The notes beneath the pieces were generated by a model. It was not told the origin of the DNA and did no database searches. It saw only the letters and a program-made list of their open reading frames with translations. This document shows positions 55,385 to 63,883 of a stretch of 64,000 bases of DNA, piece after piece (within the stretch, counting starts at the first letter, position 1; every line of letters begins with the position of its first letter). The translations under genes and the position numbers were made by a program. The stretch lies in NCBI RefSeq assembly GCF_002929825.1, contig NZ_PJJN01000033.1, positions 124,001-188,000 of the forward strand, given 5' to 3'. The DNA is from Cryobacterium sp. Y29 (GTDB lineage: Bacteria; Actinomycetota; Actinomycetes; Actinomycetales; Microbacteriaceae).

Positions 55385-56013
55385 GCCCGTCCGCCGGGTT
55401 GAACGGTTGGTGAGTGACCCGGTGCAAACCCCTCCCGAAGCAGCACAAGGGCCGACTCCAGCAGCTCGATGAGGTCTGAGTCGTCAGTTCTGAGCCACTG
55501 CTCGTACGCCGCAAGCGATGCACCGAGGAATACCCAACCGATCACCGTCGGTTCGATCGCGTCGACGGCTACTCCCAAGCGGTCAGCCGCGAAATCCGAC
55601 ACGACCCGGCGCCACTCGGCGTAGCGGAGCGTGGAGTGCGCTAACAGTGCCGGAACGTTCAACAGCAGGTGCATCCGCTCGCGATGATAGGGAACTTCCT
55701 CGGGCGGGAATCGGTTGAATTCGATGACCGCCGCTGCGAGCGCATCGCCGACGGACACGGTCGCGTCGGTAGCGGCCAGGAACACTCGCATACGTGCAAG
55801 TTCCGCTTCGAAGTCCCCCCAGGGCAGATCGTTCTTGGAGGGAAAATATCGAAACAGGGTTCGACGCCCAATTCCGGCGGCGGTGGCAATGTCATCGACG
55901 GTCGTTTGTTCGAAACCGCGCTCAAGAAAAAGTTGAAGCGCGACGTGGCTCAGGGCGGCGCGGGTCGTCAGCGGCTGCCGGCCCATCCGCGGTGCCACAG
56001 AGCGCTCATTCAT
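55381..56013 (-). CDS. mftR: Mycofactocin system TetR regulator MftR
   Basis: 210 aa TetR-family protein. The helix-turn-helix is TRAALSHVALQLFLERGFEQ, then TTVDDIATAAGIGRRTLFRY, and the ligand-binding domain follows. In Mycobacterium the homologue binds the promoter of mftA and is released by acyl-CoA. ATG 56013 is preferred, with AAGGGG about 9 nt upstream; a GTG at 56040 lacks a site. It is divergent from mftA, with 99 nt between starts, and overlaps mftG by 4 nt. Confidence 0.9.
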   Translation of the reverse strand: MNERSVAPRMGRQPLTTRAALSHVALQLFLERGFEQTTVDDIATAAGIGRRTLFRYFPSKNDLPWGDFEAELARMRVFLAATDATVSVGDALAAAVIEFNRFPPEEVPYHRERMHLLLNVPALLAHSTLRYAEWRRVVSDFAADRLGVAVDAIEPTVIGWVFLGASLAAYEQWLRTDDSDLIELLESALVLLREGFAPGHSPTVQPGGRA

Positions 56014-56112
56014 CTGCAGGTACCCCTTCTCTTTCGGCACTGAGTGCCACTAGTCTGATGCATGCACCAAGCTTTCGCCACCGATGTCGATTTCTAGCAC
56101 AAGGAGTACCAC
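56014..56112. promoter_or_regulatory. Divergent mftR/mftA control region
   Basis: The 99-nt gap must hold both promoters and any MftR operator. It contains the palindrome TGCATGCA (about 56059-56066) near its centre and the mftA ribosome site AAGGAG at 56101. I cannot assign convincing -35/-10 pairs or an operator. Confidence 0.45.
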
Positions 56113-56244
56113 ATGGTTTCCGCAAAAAAGACCAGCCCCACCGAGTTTGCACCCGCCGCCCCGGAACAATCTGTCGGGTTCGATCTCGAATCCGACACTC
56201 TGGTCGAGGAGATCTCGATCGATGGCATGTGCGGCGTCTACTAA
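56113..56244 (+). CDS. mftA: Mycofactocin precursor peptide MftA
   Basis: 43 aa ribosomal peptide precursor. It starts MVSAKKTSPTEFAPAAPEQS and ends IDGMCGVY, the canonical C-terminus of MftA. MftC decarboxylates and crosslinks the terminal Val-Tyr, which MftE later releases to form premycofactocin. AAGGAG lies 6-7 nt before ATG 56113. It is the first gene of the forward operon, 9 nt before mftB. The N-terminal leader is bound by MftB; its Ala/Pro/Glu content is variable between species. Confidence 0.95.
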   Translation: MVSAKKTSPTEFAPAAPEQSVGFDLESDTLVEEISIDGMCGVY

Positions 56245-56253
56245 ATCGCCGAC

Positions 56254-56529
56254 ATGCCCGACCTGAATCTTGACCGGGGATGGGATCTTCATCCCCAGGT
56301 GTCCGTTCGCCCGGAGCCGTTCGGCGCGTTGCTCTACCATTTCGGCACCCGCAAGCTCTCGTTCCTGAAGGACACGACGCTTCTCGCCGTCGTGAGAACT
56401 CTCGCAGAAGCCCCAACTGCCCGTGCAGCCTGCACGGCCGCTGGCATCGCTGAGAGCGATCTTCCCCGCTACCAGCGCGCACTCAGCACACTCGCGAAAT
56501 CCTCCATGGTCATCGAAAGGGCCTCGTGA
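56254..56529 (+). CDS. mftB: Mycofactocin peptide chaperone MftB
   Basis: 91 aa RiPP recognition element. The sequence GWDLHPQVSVRPEPFGALLY and HFGTRKLSFLKDTTLLAVVR is typical of MftB, which binds the MftA leader and presents it to MftC. ATG 56254 begins just after mftA; its stop overlaps the mftC GTG by 4 nt, so MftB and MftC are translated together, as expected for partners. Confidence 0.93.
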   Translation: MPDLNLDRGWDLHPQVSVRPEPFGALLYHFGTRKLSFLKDTTLLAVVRTLAEAPTARAACTAAGIAESDLPRYQRALSTLAKSSMVIERAS

Positions 56530-57920
56530 CTCTTCTTGATGCATCCCCTACATCCCCCTTCGTTCTCGCCCCGAAAGACACTCCCCGCAAGACCGAGCGT
56601 CTTGTCGATCTCTTCGAATACGGCCTCGACGCCCCCATCTGTCTGACCTGGGAATTAACGTATGCGTGCAATCTGTCTTGCGTGCACTGCCTTTCGAGTT
56701 CCGGGCGCCGCGATCCTCGCGAGTTGACGACGGCAGAGGCGAAGGCCGTCATCGACGAGTTCGAGCGGATGCAGGTCTTCTACGTCAACATCGGCGGCGG
56801 TGAACCGACCGTGCGTCCCGATTTCTGGGAACTCGTCGACTACGCCTCCGAACATCACGTCGGAGTCAAATTCTCCACCAACGGCGTGAAAATCTCCCCG
56901 GAAATTGCCCAGCGTCTCGTGAGAAGCGACTACGTCGACGTGCAGATCTCGCTCGACGGCGCCACAGCCGAAGTCAACGATCATGTGCGCGGCCCCGGCT
57001 CCTACGCGACGGCCATGAAAGCCATGCAGAACATGTATGACGCCGGCTTCAAGGGATTCAAGATATCGGTCGTCTGCACGAGCCAGAACATCAGCCAGCT
57101 CGACGACTTCAAAGCCATCGCCGACACATTTGACGCCCAATTGCGGCTCACCCGCCTGCGCCCCTCCGGTCGCGGAGCGGACGTCTGGGACGAACTGCAC
57201 CCGACCCAAACACAGCAGCGCGAACTCTACGACTGGCTCGTCGCACACGGAGATGGTGTGCTCACCGGCGACTCGTTCTTCCATCTCTCCGCCTTTGGCG
57301 ACGCCCTGCCCGGGCTCAACCTCTGCGGCGCGGGCCGTGTCGTCTGCCTCATCGACCCCATCGGCGACGTCTACGCCTGCCCCTTCGCCATCCACGAAGA
57401 GTTCCTCGCCGGCAATGTGCGCTCAGAGGGCGGGTTCCAGGAGGTCTGGAAGCACTCAGAACTCTTTCTCAAGCTCCGCGAACCGCAGTCGGGTGGAGCC
57501 TGCACCTCGTGCGCGTTCTTCGACACCTGCAAGGGCGGCTGCATGGCCGCAAAATTCTTCACCGGACTGCCGCTGGACGGCCCCGACCCGGAATGCGTCC
57601 AGGGCTACGGCGAAGAGTTGCTGAAGAACCGCACGGGCACAGCGGTGGAGCTTCCAAAATCATCAATCGTCGACCACTCCCACCGCACGACCCGAGCCGG
57701 TCGCGAAGGAATGGGACCGATACAGCTCACGCTGAGCCGTCGCGCCGGGCTAGCTCCGGTGAACGCCAGCGACTGCGAAGTCGGCCCCCTCGTCGGGTTC
57801 ACGCCCGAACAACCACCGGCAGAGGCCTTGAATGAGCCCCCCCTGTCCGGGATAAATCTGCTCGCGAGTTCGCTATCCGGCTGCGCATGCGGCAGGAAAG
57901 GCGCGTGCAGCTGCAGTTGA
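56526..57920 (+). CDS. mftC: Mycofactocin radical SAM maturase MftC, with Cys-rich tail
   Basis: 464 aa radical SAM/SPASM enzyme. The SAM-cluster motif is ACNLSCVHCLSSSGRRDPRE (C-x3-C-x2-C), and the SPASM region holds GDVYACPFAIHEEFLAGN and GGACTSCAFFDTCKGGC for auxiliary [4Fe-4S] clusters. It decarboxylates the C-terminal Tyr of MftA and joins it to Val. The C-terminus is unusual: about 65 residues beyond the SPASM domain end in SGCACGRKGACSCS, with four cysteines at residues 453-463. Mycobacterial MftC (about 390 aa from memory) lacks this. GTG 56526 overlaps mftB. Confidence 0.94.
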   Translation: MTLLDASPTSPFVLAPKDTPRKTERLVDLFEYGLDAPICLTWELTYACNLSCVHCLSSSGRRDPRELTTAEAKAVIDEFERMQVFYVNIGGGEPTVRPDFWELVDYASEHHVGVKFSTNGVKISPEIAQRLVRSDYVDVQISLDGATAEVNDHVRGPGSYATAMKAMQNMYDAGFKGFKISVVCTSQNISQLDDFKAIADTFDAQLRLTRLRPSGRGADVWDELHPTQTQQRELYDWLVAHGDGVLTGDSFFHLSAFGDALPGLNLCGAGRVVCLIDPIGDVYACPFAIHEEFLAGNVRSEGGFQEVWKHSELFLKLREPQSGGACTSCAFFDTCKGGCMAAKFFTGLPLDGPDPECVQGYGEELLKNRTGTAVELPKSSIVDHSHRTTRAGREGMGPIQLTLSRRAGLAPVNASDCEVGPLVGFTPEQPPAEALNEPPLSGINLLASSLSGCACGRKGACSCS

Positions 57921-57971
57921 AACGCGGTCCACGACGACGTGGATCGAACGCATCACAAAAAGGAGAACATG

Positions 57972-59135
57972 ATGAAAACCCATGCAGCCATACTTCGTGA
58001 ACAACCGGGACAGTGGCAGATCGAAGAGGTAGATCTGGACGATCCGGGTCCCACGGAAGTGCTGGTAGAACTGGTCGCCACCGGGTTGTGCCACAGCGAC
58101 GACCATGCCGCGAGCGGAGACATGCCGATCAACCTTCCTATCGTCGGCGGACACGAAGGTGCTGGCATTATCCGCGCCATCGGCAGCCAGGTCACGGACT
58201 ACGCGGTGGGCGATCACATCGTCACGTCGTTCATCCCCTCCTGCGGAAAGTGCCGGTGGTGCGCGATGGGGCTGCAGAATCTCTGCGACTTCGGCGCGAA
58301 TACCCTGATCGGGAACCAGCCCTCCGGCGGCTACCGCATGCACTCCAACGGCGAAGATCTCGCCACGATGGCCGCATTGGGAACGTTCGCCGAGTGGCAG
58401 GTCTTCGACGAGGCATCCATCGTCAAGATCGATCCCGACATTCCCCTGGATGTCGCCGCACTGGTCGCCTGCGGTGTGCCGACCGGGTACGGCTCGGCCG
58501 TGAATGCGGCCGACATTCACAACGGTGACGTGGTGATCATTTTCGGTGTGGGCGGCATCGGCATGAACGCCGTCCAGGGCGCGGCCGCAGCCGGCGCTTC
58601 GCACATCGTTGTGGTCGACCCGGCACCGTTCAAACGGGAGAAAGCACCCGAGTTCGGAGCGACGGAGGTCTTCGCTGAGGCGCAAGCCGCTGTCGATTTT
58701 GTGCGCAGCATCACGAACGGGCAGGGCGCAGACGCCGCGATCTGCACTCCGGGCGTGTTGCACGGCGACATCGTCAACACGGCGACGGATGCCATCCGAA
58801 AGGGTGGAATCGTCGTCGTCACGTCGATGTCACCGCTCGGCGAGGTCGGCATTCCGACGGACCTGTTCAGCCTGGTCATGAACCAGAAGCGTATCCAGGG
58901 TGCGCTCTACGGATCCTGGTCTCCGCGCTACGCCATCCCGACGCTGCTCGGCTTGTATAAGCAGGGCAAGCTCAAGCTCGACGAACTCGTCACCAACCGG
59001 TACACGCTCGACCAGATCAATGATGCGTACCAAGATATGCGGGACGGACGGAACATTCGAGGCGTCATCCTCCTCTCACCGGTGGCTGCGGAGTCACCCG
59101 CGGTCGCGCGCGAAGCGGCCACCGTCGGGGTCTAG
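57972..59135 (+). CDS. NDMA-dependent alcohol dehydrogenase of the mycofactocin system
   Basis: 387 aa zinc-type alcohol dehydrogenase. Catalytic zinc ligands are in VATGLCHSDDHAASG and GHEGAG, with the structural zinc set in CGKCRWCAMGLQNLCDF; the NAD motif is IIFGVGGIGMNAVQGAAA. Such enzymes (TIGR03989-like) hold nicotinamide tightly and pass electrons to mycofactocin or, in the test tube, to NDMA. AGGAG lies 6 nt before ATG 57972; ATG 57969 is one codon earlier. It is inserted between mftC and mftD, which supports its being a dedicated user of the cofactor. Confidence 0.9.
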   Translation: MKTHAAILREQPGQWQIEEVDLDDPGPTEVLVELVATGLCHSDDHAASGDMPINLPIVGGHEGAGIIRAIGSQVTDYAVGDHIVTSFIPSCGKCRWCAMGLQNLCDFGANTLIGNQPSGGYRMHSNGEDLATMAALGTFAEWQVFDEASIVKIDPDIPLDVAALVACGVPTGYGSAVNAADIHNGDVVIIFGVGGIGMNAVQGAAAAGASHIVVVDPAPFKREKAPEFGATEVFAEAQAAVDFVRSITNGQGADAAICTPGVLHGDIVNTATDAIRKGGIVVVTSMSPLGEVGIPTDLFSLVMNQKRIQGALYGSWSPRYAIPTLLGLYKQGKLKLDELVTNRYTLDQINDAYQDMRDGRNIRGVILLSPVAAESPAVAREAATVGV

Positions 59136-59188
59136 GCACACCGAAGCGCAGGCCAGCGCAGTAATCAAGTAGTGCGAACAGATAGTCC

Positions 59189-59266
59189 GGAGAAGCGGGT
59201 GTCACGCCCTGCACGGCATCCGCTTCTCCCCCTGAGCACGATTCGCTCACGAAAATGCGCTCAGGG
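59189..59266 (+). repeat. Two adjacent hairpins between the dehydrogenase gene and mftD
   Basis: First hairpin: GGAGAAGCGG (59189-59198) and CCGCTTCTCC (59220-59229), a perfect 10-bp stem. Second hairpin: CCCTGAGC (59230-59237) and GCTCAGGG (59259-59266). They lie back to back in a 269-nt gap in an otherwise compact operon, with no T tract, suggesting RNA processing or partial termination. Confidence 0.6.
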
Positions 59267-59404
59267 AAGAGGTGAAATCAGCGGTGCGTCAGCTCACGAC
59301 AACCGGGCTCGGAACCGCCCATCTCATGCATGCCCACCGTGATATCGGTAGGATTCGCGGCCACCTTGTAGAACCTGACCGACAACAAGAAAGCAGGAAT
59401 TGCC

Positions 59405-60613
59405 ATGGCGAAAAATGCCTGGTTTGAAACCGTAGCCGAGGCACAACGACGAGCCAAGAAAGCCCTCCCCTCGTCCGTGTATGGGGCTCTCGTTGCCGGT
59501 TCCGAGCGCGGGCTGACCATCGACGACAACATGGCAGCTTTCGGTGAACTAGGCTTCTCACCGCATGTCGCCGGGCATCAGGCAGTGCGCGACCTCACGA
59601 CAACCGTGATGGGCATACCCATTTCTTTGCCGGTCATCATCTCTCCCACAGGGGTGCAGGCTGTGCACCCCGACGGTGAAGTAGCCGTTGCCCGGGCAGC
59701 CGCTAACCGCGGCACCATCATGGGCCTGAGTTCGTTCGCCAGCAAACCTGTTGAAGACGTAATTGCTGCCAACCCGAACACGCTTTTCCAAATGTACTGG
59801 TCGGGCTCGCGGGAATCGATGGTGCAGCGGATGGACCGGGCGCGGGCCGCCGGAGCCAAGGGACTCATCGCCACCCTCGATTGGTCATTCTCCAACGGTC
59901 GCGACTGGGGCAGCCCGCAGATTCCGGAGAAGATGAGCCTGAAAACAATGATCAACTTCGCGCCCAACGTGCTCCCCCACCCACAATGGCTTGTGCGTTT
60001 CGCGAAGTCCGGTCGTATCCCCGACCTCACCGCTCCCAATCTCACTCCCCCCGGCGGCACTGCACCAACATTCTTCGGCGCCTACTACGAGTGGATGCAG
60101 ACTCCACCGCCCTCCTGGGAGGACGTGGCCTGGATGCGCGACACCTGGGGAGGACCCTTCATGCTCAAGGGCGTCACCCGAATCGACGATGCCCGCCGAG
60201 CCGTCGACGCGGGTGTAACGGCTATTTCCGTGTCCAATCACGGCGGCAACAACCTCGACGGAACACCGGCATCGATCCGCATGCTGGCTTCGGTGGCCGA
60301 GGCGGTGAACGGCGACGTGGAAATCGTGCTCGACGGTGGCATCCGTCGAGGCAGCGACGTCGCCAAGGCCCTCGCACTCGGTGCACGCGCGGTCATGATC
60401 GGCCGCGCTTACCTCTGGGGCCTCGCTGCAAACGGCCAGGCCGGAGTCGAGAACGTGCTCGACATTCTGCGTGGCGGACTGGACTCTGCGGTGCTCGGCC
60501 TCGGGCATAATTCAATCCACGAGCTATCACCCGCAGACTTCTACATCCCGCCGACGTTCTCGCGCACCCTCGGCGCGACGCTGAGCACAATCGAAGCGAC
60601 AACCCGGCACTAA
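59405..60613 (+). CDS. mftD: Mycofactocin biosynthesis FMN dehydrogenase MftD
   Basis: 402 aa FMN-dependent alpha-hydroxyacid oxidase-like protein. FMN-binding and catalytic regions include ISPTGVQAVHPDGEVAVARA, the conserved GPFMLKGVTRIDDARRAVDA, AISVSNHGGNNLDGTPASIR with the active-site His, and IVLDGGIRRGSDVAKALALG. MftD oxidises the aminated intermediate to premycofactocin's redox-active ketoamide. AGGA lies 7 nt upstream of ATG 59405. It follows the dehydrogenase gene after a structured 269-nt gap and precedes mftE. Confidence 0.93.
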   Translation: MAKNAWFETVAEAQRRAKKALPSSVYGALVAGSERGLTIDDNMAAFGELGFSPHVAGHQAVRDLTTTVMGIPISLPVIISPTGVQAVHPDGEVAVARAAANRGTIMGLSSFASKPVEDVIAANPNTLFQMYWSGSRESMVQRMDRARAAGAKGLIATLDWSFSNGRDWGSPQIPEKMSLKTMINFAPNVLPHPQWLVRFAKSGRIPDLTAPNLTPPGGTAPTFFGAYYEWMQTPPPSWEDVAWMRDTWGGPFMLKGVTRIDDARRAVDAGVTAISVSNHGGNNLDGTPASIRMLASVAEAVNGDVEIVLDGGIRRGSDVAKALALGARAVMIGRAYLWGLAANGQAGVENVLDILRGGLDSAVLGLGHNSIHELSPADFYIPPTFSRTLGATLSTIEATTRH

Positions 60614-60631
60614 TCACGTCACCATCAACCA

Positions 60632-60686
60632 CGTCATCGCCGCGTCACCGCCGCGTCACCGCCACGTTACTGCCATGTCACCGTGC
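60632..60686. repeat. Degenerate 11-bp tandem repeat between mftD and mftE
   Basis: Five consecutive 11-mers: cgtcatcgccg, cgtcaccgccg, cgtcaccgcca, cgttactgcca, tgtcaccgtgc. A related but longer unit precedes them at 60617. The period is exact; 1-4 changes separate adjacent units. No gene or known binding site explains it. Confidence 0.75.
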
Positions 60687-60743
60687 TGTGGCGGCGCCCG
60701 GCACTTTTCGGGGCCAAACTAGAAGTCGAATGAGGGGGCACGA

Positions 60744-61502
60744 ATGCACGGTGAATTGGCGTACAGCACCTGGCCAGCGCTGTCGCCTACCCCAGTCGTG
60801 CTCGTGCCCCTCGGGTCGACGGAGCAGCACGGACCACACCTGCCGTTCTCCACCGACACCATAATCGCCTCGGCGGTGGCACAGCGAGTCGCCACTGATC
60901 TGGCCATCAGGGGGCATTGCGTCGTCGTCGCCCCCGCCCTGCCGTACGGGGCGAGCGGTGAGCATCAGAATTTTCCGGGAACCGTGTCGATCGGCACCGA
61001 AGCCCTCACGATGGTCATTGTCGAGCTGGTGCGCTCCCTGTCGACCTGGGCTGGTCGCATTGTGCTCGTCAACGGCCATGGCGGAAACCTTGCTGCGCTC
61101 ACCGCATCCGTTTCCCTGCTCCGGGGTGAGGGGCACGCTGTCGCCTGGGCTCCGTGCACGGTTGCCCGGGGAGATGCCCATGCCGGACTCACCGAGACAT
61201 CGATTCTGCTGCATCTCGACGCCAAGTTGGTCGACCTGGCATCGGTGGTGCCTGGCGCGACGACGCCGATGGCTGCCCTTTTGGGCCGGCTCAAGTTGGA
61301 GGGCGTGCGGGCGGTATCGCCGACCGGAATTCTGGGCGACCCGACCGGAGCCACCGCCACGACCGGCGCTGCGTTCATGTCCGAGATGTGCGAGGGTGTG
61401 CAGCGCCGGATCCTCGACGAGTCCATCGACCCGCGCGGATGCCTCCGCGACCTCGCTCGGAGCACAGCACCGGCACCGGACGCTAGGGAAGATAGACCAT
61501 GA
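60744..61502 (+). CDS. mftE: Mycofactocin peptidase MftE (creatininase family)
   Basis: 252 aa. The metal-binding regions are VVLVPLGSTEQHGPHLPFST (Glu, His), PYGASGEHQNFPGTVSIG and LVNGHGGNLAAL, typical of creatininase-like amidohydrolases. MftE cuts the modified C-terminal dipeptide from MftA. GAGGGGG lies 5-6 nt before ATG 60744. The stop overlaps the mftF start as ATGA. The gap before it, from mftD, contains the 11-bp repeat. Confidence 0.93.
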   Translation: MHGELAYSTWPALSPTPVVLVPLGSTEQHGPHLPFSTDTIIASAVAQRVATDLAIRGHCVVVAPALPYGASGEHQNFPGTVSIGTEALTMVIVELVRSLSTWAGRIVLVNGHGGNLAALTASVSLLRGEGHAVAWAPCTVARGDAHAGLTETSILLHLDAKLVDLASVVPGATTPMAALLGRLKLEGVRAVSPTGILGDPTGATATTGAAFMSEMCEGVQRRILDESIDPRGCLRDLARSTAPAPDAREDRP

Positions 61503-62908
61503 AGCCGCCCGCTGCTGTGCTCCCACCCGGTTTCACGGTCGAGCTCAATCGCACGGTCACGGTCCGTGACCAGGGCCGATCCTTGGTCGGAGGTTCCCCG
61601 ACCCGCGCAATCTATCTCTCCCGGGCCGCCGCCAGCATGTTCGCCGGGCGCCGCTTGGCCGTCGACGGTGCCGGCTCGGGCGCCCTCGTGGACAAGCTGC
61701 TCGAAATTGGTATGGCCGATCCGGTACTCGACACGCTTCCGGCAGCGGATGAGAGCGACGTCACCTACGTGATTCCAACCTACGGCCGGCCGCAATCCCT
61801 CGACCGCCTTCTCACGAGTATCGGGCCCCACAAATCAGTCATCGTGGTCGATGATGCTTCGCCCGATCCCCGTGAGGCGAAACGGATCGCCGCCGCCGCC
61901 GGAGCCCGTTTCATCGGCCTGCCCGAGAACCTGGGTCCGGCTGGGGCCCGCAATGCTGGGCTGCGATTGGTGCACACGACCTACGTGGCATTCGTCGACA
62001 ACGACATGGTCGTCACCGACGGGGCTGTCGCAACATTGCTCCGGCACTTCGTTGATCCGAGGGTTGCTCTCGTCGCCCCGCGAGTGATCGGGCTCCAGCT
62101 GTCGACCCGAGTCAACTGGATCTCTCGTTACGAGGACGCGCGGTCATCGCTCGACCTCGGACCGACTCCCGCCACGGTGCGGCCGCGCGCGCGGGTGTCG
62201 TGGGTGTCAACGGCTTTCGTCGTGGCCCGGGTCGAAGCCCTCGGTGCCGGGTTCAGCGACGGTATGCGAGTCGGCGAAGACGTCGACCTCGTGTGGACAC
62301 TCGTCGAACGGGGGTGGAGGGTGCGCTACGAACCGGCCGCGACGAGCGCCCACGAACACCGAGTCACGTTGTCTGACTGGGCCAAACGCAAAGCGTTCTA
62401 CGGCACGGGCGGCCATGCATTGGCACTCCGACATCCGGGCAACATCGCCCCGGCGATCCTCGCGCCCTGGAGCGTCAGCGTCATGGTGGCGTTGCTCGCC
62501 CAGCGGGTTTGGTCGGTTCCCCTCGCCCTCGCCATTTCAGCCGTTGCCGCCGTGCGCATCTCGCGCAAGCTATCCCGCCACGAGCATCCGCTGCGTATCG
62601 GTATCGAGCTGACGTCCACCGGCGTTGCCGCATCGGTTTCGCAGACGATGGCCCTGCTCACGCGGCACTGGTGGCCACTCGCGGTGCTCGGCAGCATCGT
62701 CTCCCGACGGGTACGCCGGGCAACGATCGCCGCCGCCATTCTCGACGTCGTCCTTGACTACCGCCGCACGAAACCGCAACTCGACGTCGTGCGCTTCGGG
62801 ATCGCACGCCGAGCCGACGACCTCGCCTACGGGGCAGGCCTCTGGCTCGGCGCGCTCCGCGGGCGCTCGACGGCGGCGCTTCGCCCCGACATTCGCGGGC
62901 GTCGCTAG
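61499..62908 (+). CDS. mftF: Mycofactocin glycosyltransferase MftF
   Basis: 469 aa. A GT2-type glycosyltransferase domain occupies about residues 85-300 (VTYVIPTYGRPQSLDRLLTS, the DxD-like VAFVDNDMVVTDGAV, and the catalytic GEDVDLVWTLVERGWRVRYE). An N-terminal part of about 80 residues is typical of MftF. Hydrophobic segments near 320-345 suggest membrane association. In mycobacteria MftF adds beta-1,4-linked glucose units to the cofactor. ATG 61499 overlaps mftE by 4 nt. It is the last gene of the cluster. Confidence 0.92.
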   Translation: MKPPAAVLPPGFTVELNRTVTVRDQGRSLVGGSPTRAIYLSRAAASMFAGRRLAVDGAGSGALVDKLLEIGMADPVLDTLPAADESDVTYVIPTYGRPQSLDRLLTSIGPHKSVIVVDDASPDPREAKRIAAAAGARFIGLPENLGPAGARNAGLRLVHTTYVAFVDNDMVVTDGAVATLLRHFVDPRVALVAPRVIGLQLSTRVNWISRYEDARSSLDLGPTPATVRPRARVSWVSTAFVVARVEALGAGFSDGMRVGEDVDLVWTLVERGWRVRYEPAATSAHEHRVTLSDWAKRKAFYGTGGHALALRHPGNIAPAILAPWSVSVMVALLAQRVWSVPLALAISAVAAVRISRKLSRHEHPLRIGIELTSTGVAASVSQTMALLTRHWWPLAVLGSIVSRRVRRATIAAAILDVVLDYRRTKPQLDVVRFGIARRADDLAYGAGLWLGALRGRSTAALRPDIRGRR

Positions 62909-63006
62909 TTCTCCGATCCAGCAGGGGAGCAGCATCACCGCACGAGCCACCGGCACGTGCACACAGCGCTATCCCAACGGGCGTCCACCCCTCCTAAACT
63001 GAGGGC

Positions 63007-63747
63007 ATGCGCACTGCCGGAGTGGATCTCGCCGCCGAGCCCAAAGGCACCGCCCTGGCCGTCATCGACTGGGCCGACAGCCGAGCATCACTGTGTGAGC
63101 TCCAGCTCGGCGTCGCTGACAACATCATCGCCCGCACAGCGGGCACTGTTGAGAAACTCGGCATCGACTGCGCGTTCGGTTGGCCGGACGAGTTCGTGCA
63201 CTTTGTGGTCGCGCACTCCAGCGGCGACCCGAGCCGGCCCGGAGTCGACGGCGGAATGGACTGGCGCCGCACTCTGGCCTACCGCGAGACCGATCGTGAC
63301 GTACGAAAAAGAACCGGACGATGGCCGCTCAGCGTGTCCACCGACCGGCTCGGACTCACCGCCATGCGGTGCGCCGGGCTGCTGGCCAGAATCTCCGAGA
63401 CCGGCATCATCGTCGACAGGTCGGGTTCTGGAGTCGTCGCAGAAATCTACCCGGGAGCATCGCTACGACTGTGGGGCTTCTCCACAACGGGGTACCGAAC
63501 GGAGCCCACCATCCGAAAGCAGCTTCTCCAACACATTCAGGATGTCGCGCCCTGGCTCGATCTCGGTCCGTTCGCGCCACAGATGATCATTTCAGCGGAT
63601 GCCTTCGACGCCGTGGTCGCCGCACTCGCCGCCCGCAGCGCCGCCCTGGGATTCTACGAGCCGCCTGAACCATCCATGCGTGATCGTGCCCGGCGGGAAG
63701 GCTGGATCTTGCTCCCGTCCGGCGCTCTCGCCGATCTACTCCGGTAA
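63007..63747 (+). CDS. DUF429-family protein
   Basis: 246 aa. The start TAGVDLAAEPKGTALAVIDW and the strand-rich pattern of an RNase H-like fold, plus AEIYPGASLRLWGFSTTGYR and IISADAFDAVVAALAARSAA late in the protein, are typical of DUF429, a family with predicted nuclease-like fold and unknown role. It appears complete. ATG 63007 is preceded by -10 TAAACT exactly 6 nt upstream, so it is a candidate leaderless gene independent of the mycofactocin operon. No functional link to its neighbours is evident. Confidence 0.78.
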   Translation: MRTAGVDLAAEPKGTALAVIDWADSRASLCELQLGVADNIIARTAGTVEKLGIDCAFGWPDEFVHFVVAHSSGDPSRPGVDGGMDWRRTLAYRETDRDVRKRTGRWPLSVSTDRLGLTAMRCAGLLARISETGIIVDRSGSGVVAEIYPGASLRLWGFSTTGYRTEPTIRKQLLQHIQDVAPWLDLGPFAPQMIISADAFDAVVAALAARSAALGFYEPPEPSMRDRARREGWILLPSGALADLLR

Positions 63748-63883
63748 TCGACAGAGTGTTTCTCAGTTCTCCCACCCTGCTGCGCTGTCGTTTACGGCTC
63801 ATAATCTGATCCGCTCACTCCGGGACCACGGCACGGATGCCGCGATCCCGGGGTATTTGAGGGTTCGCCGCTGGGGCTGGAGA

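Noticed and set aside
60617..60690. Possible CRISPR array
   Set aside because: The 11-bp units are directly adjacent with no spacers and no cas genes occur in the window.
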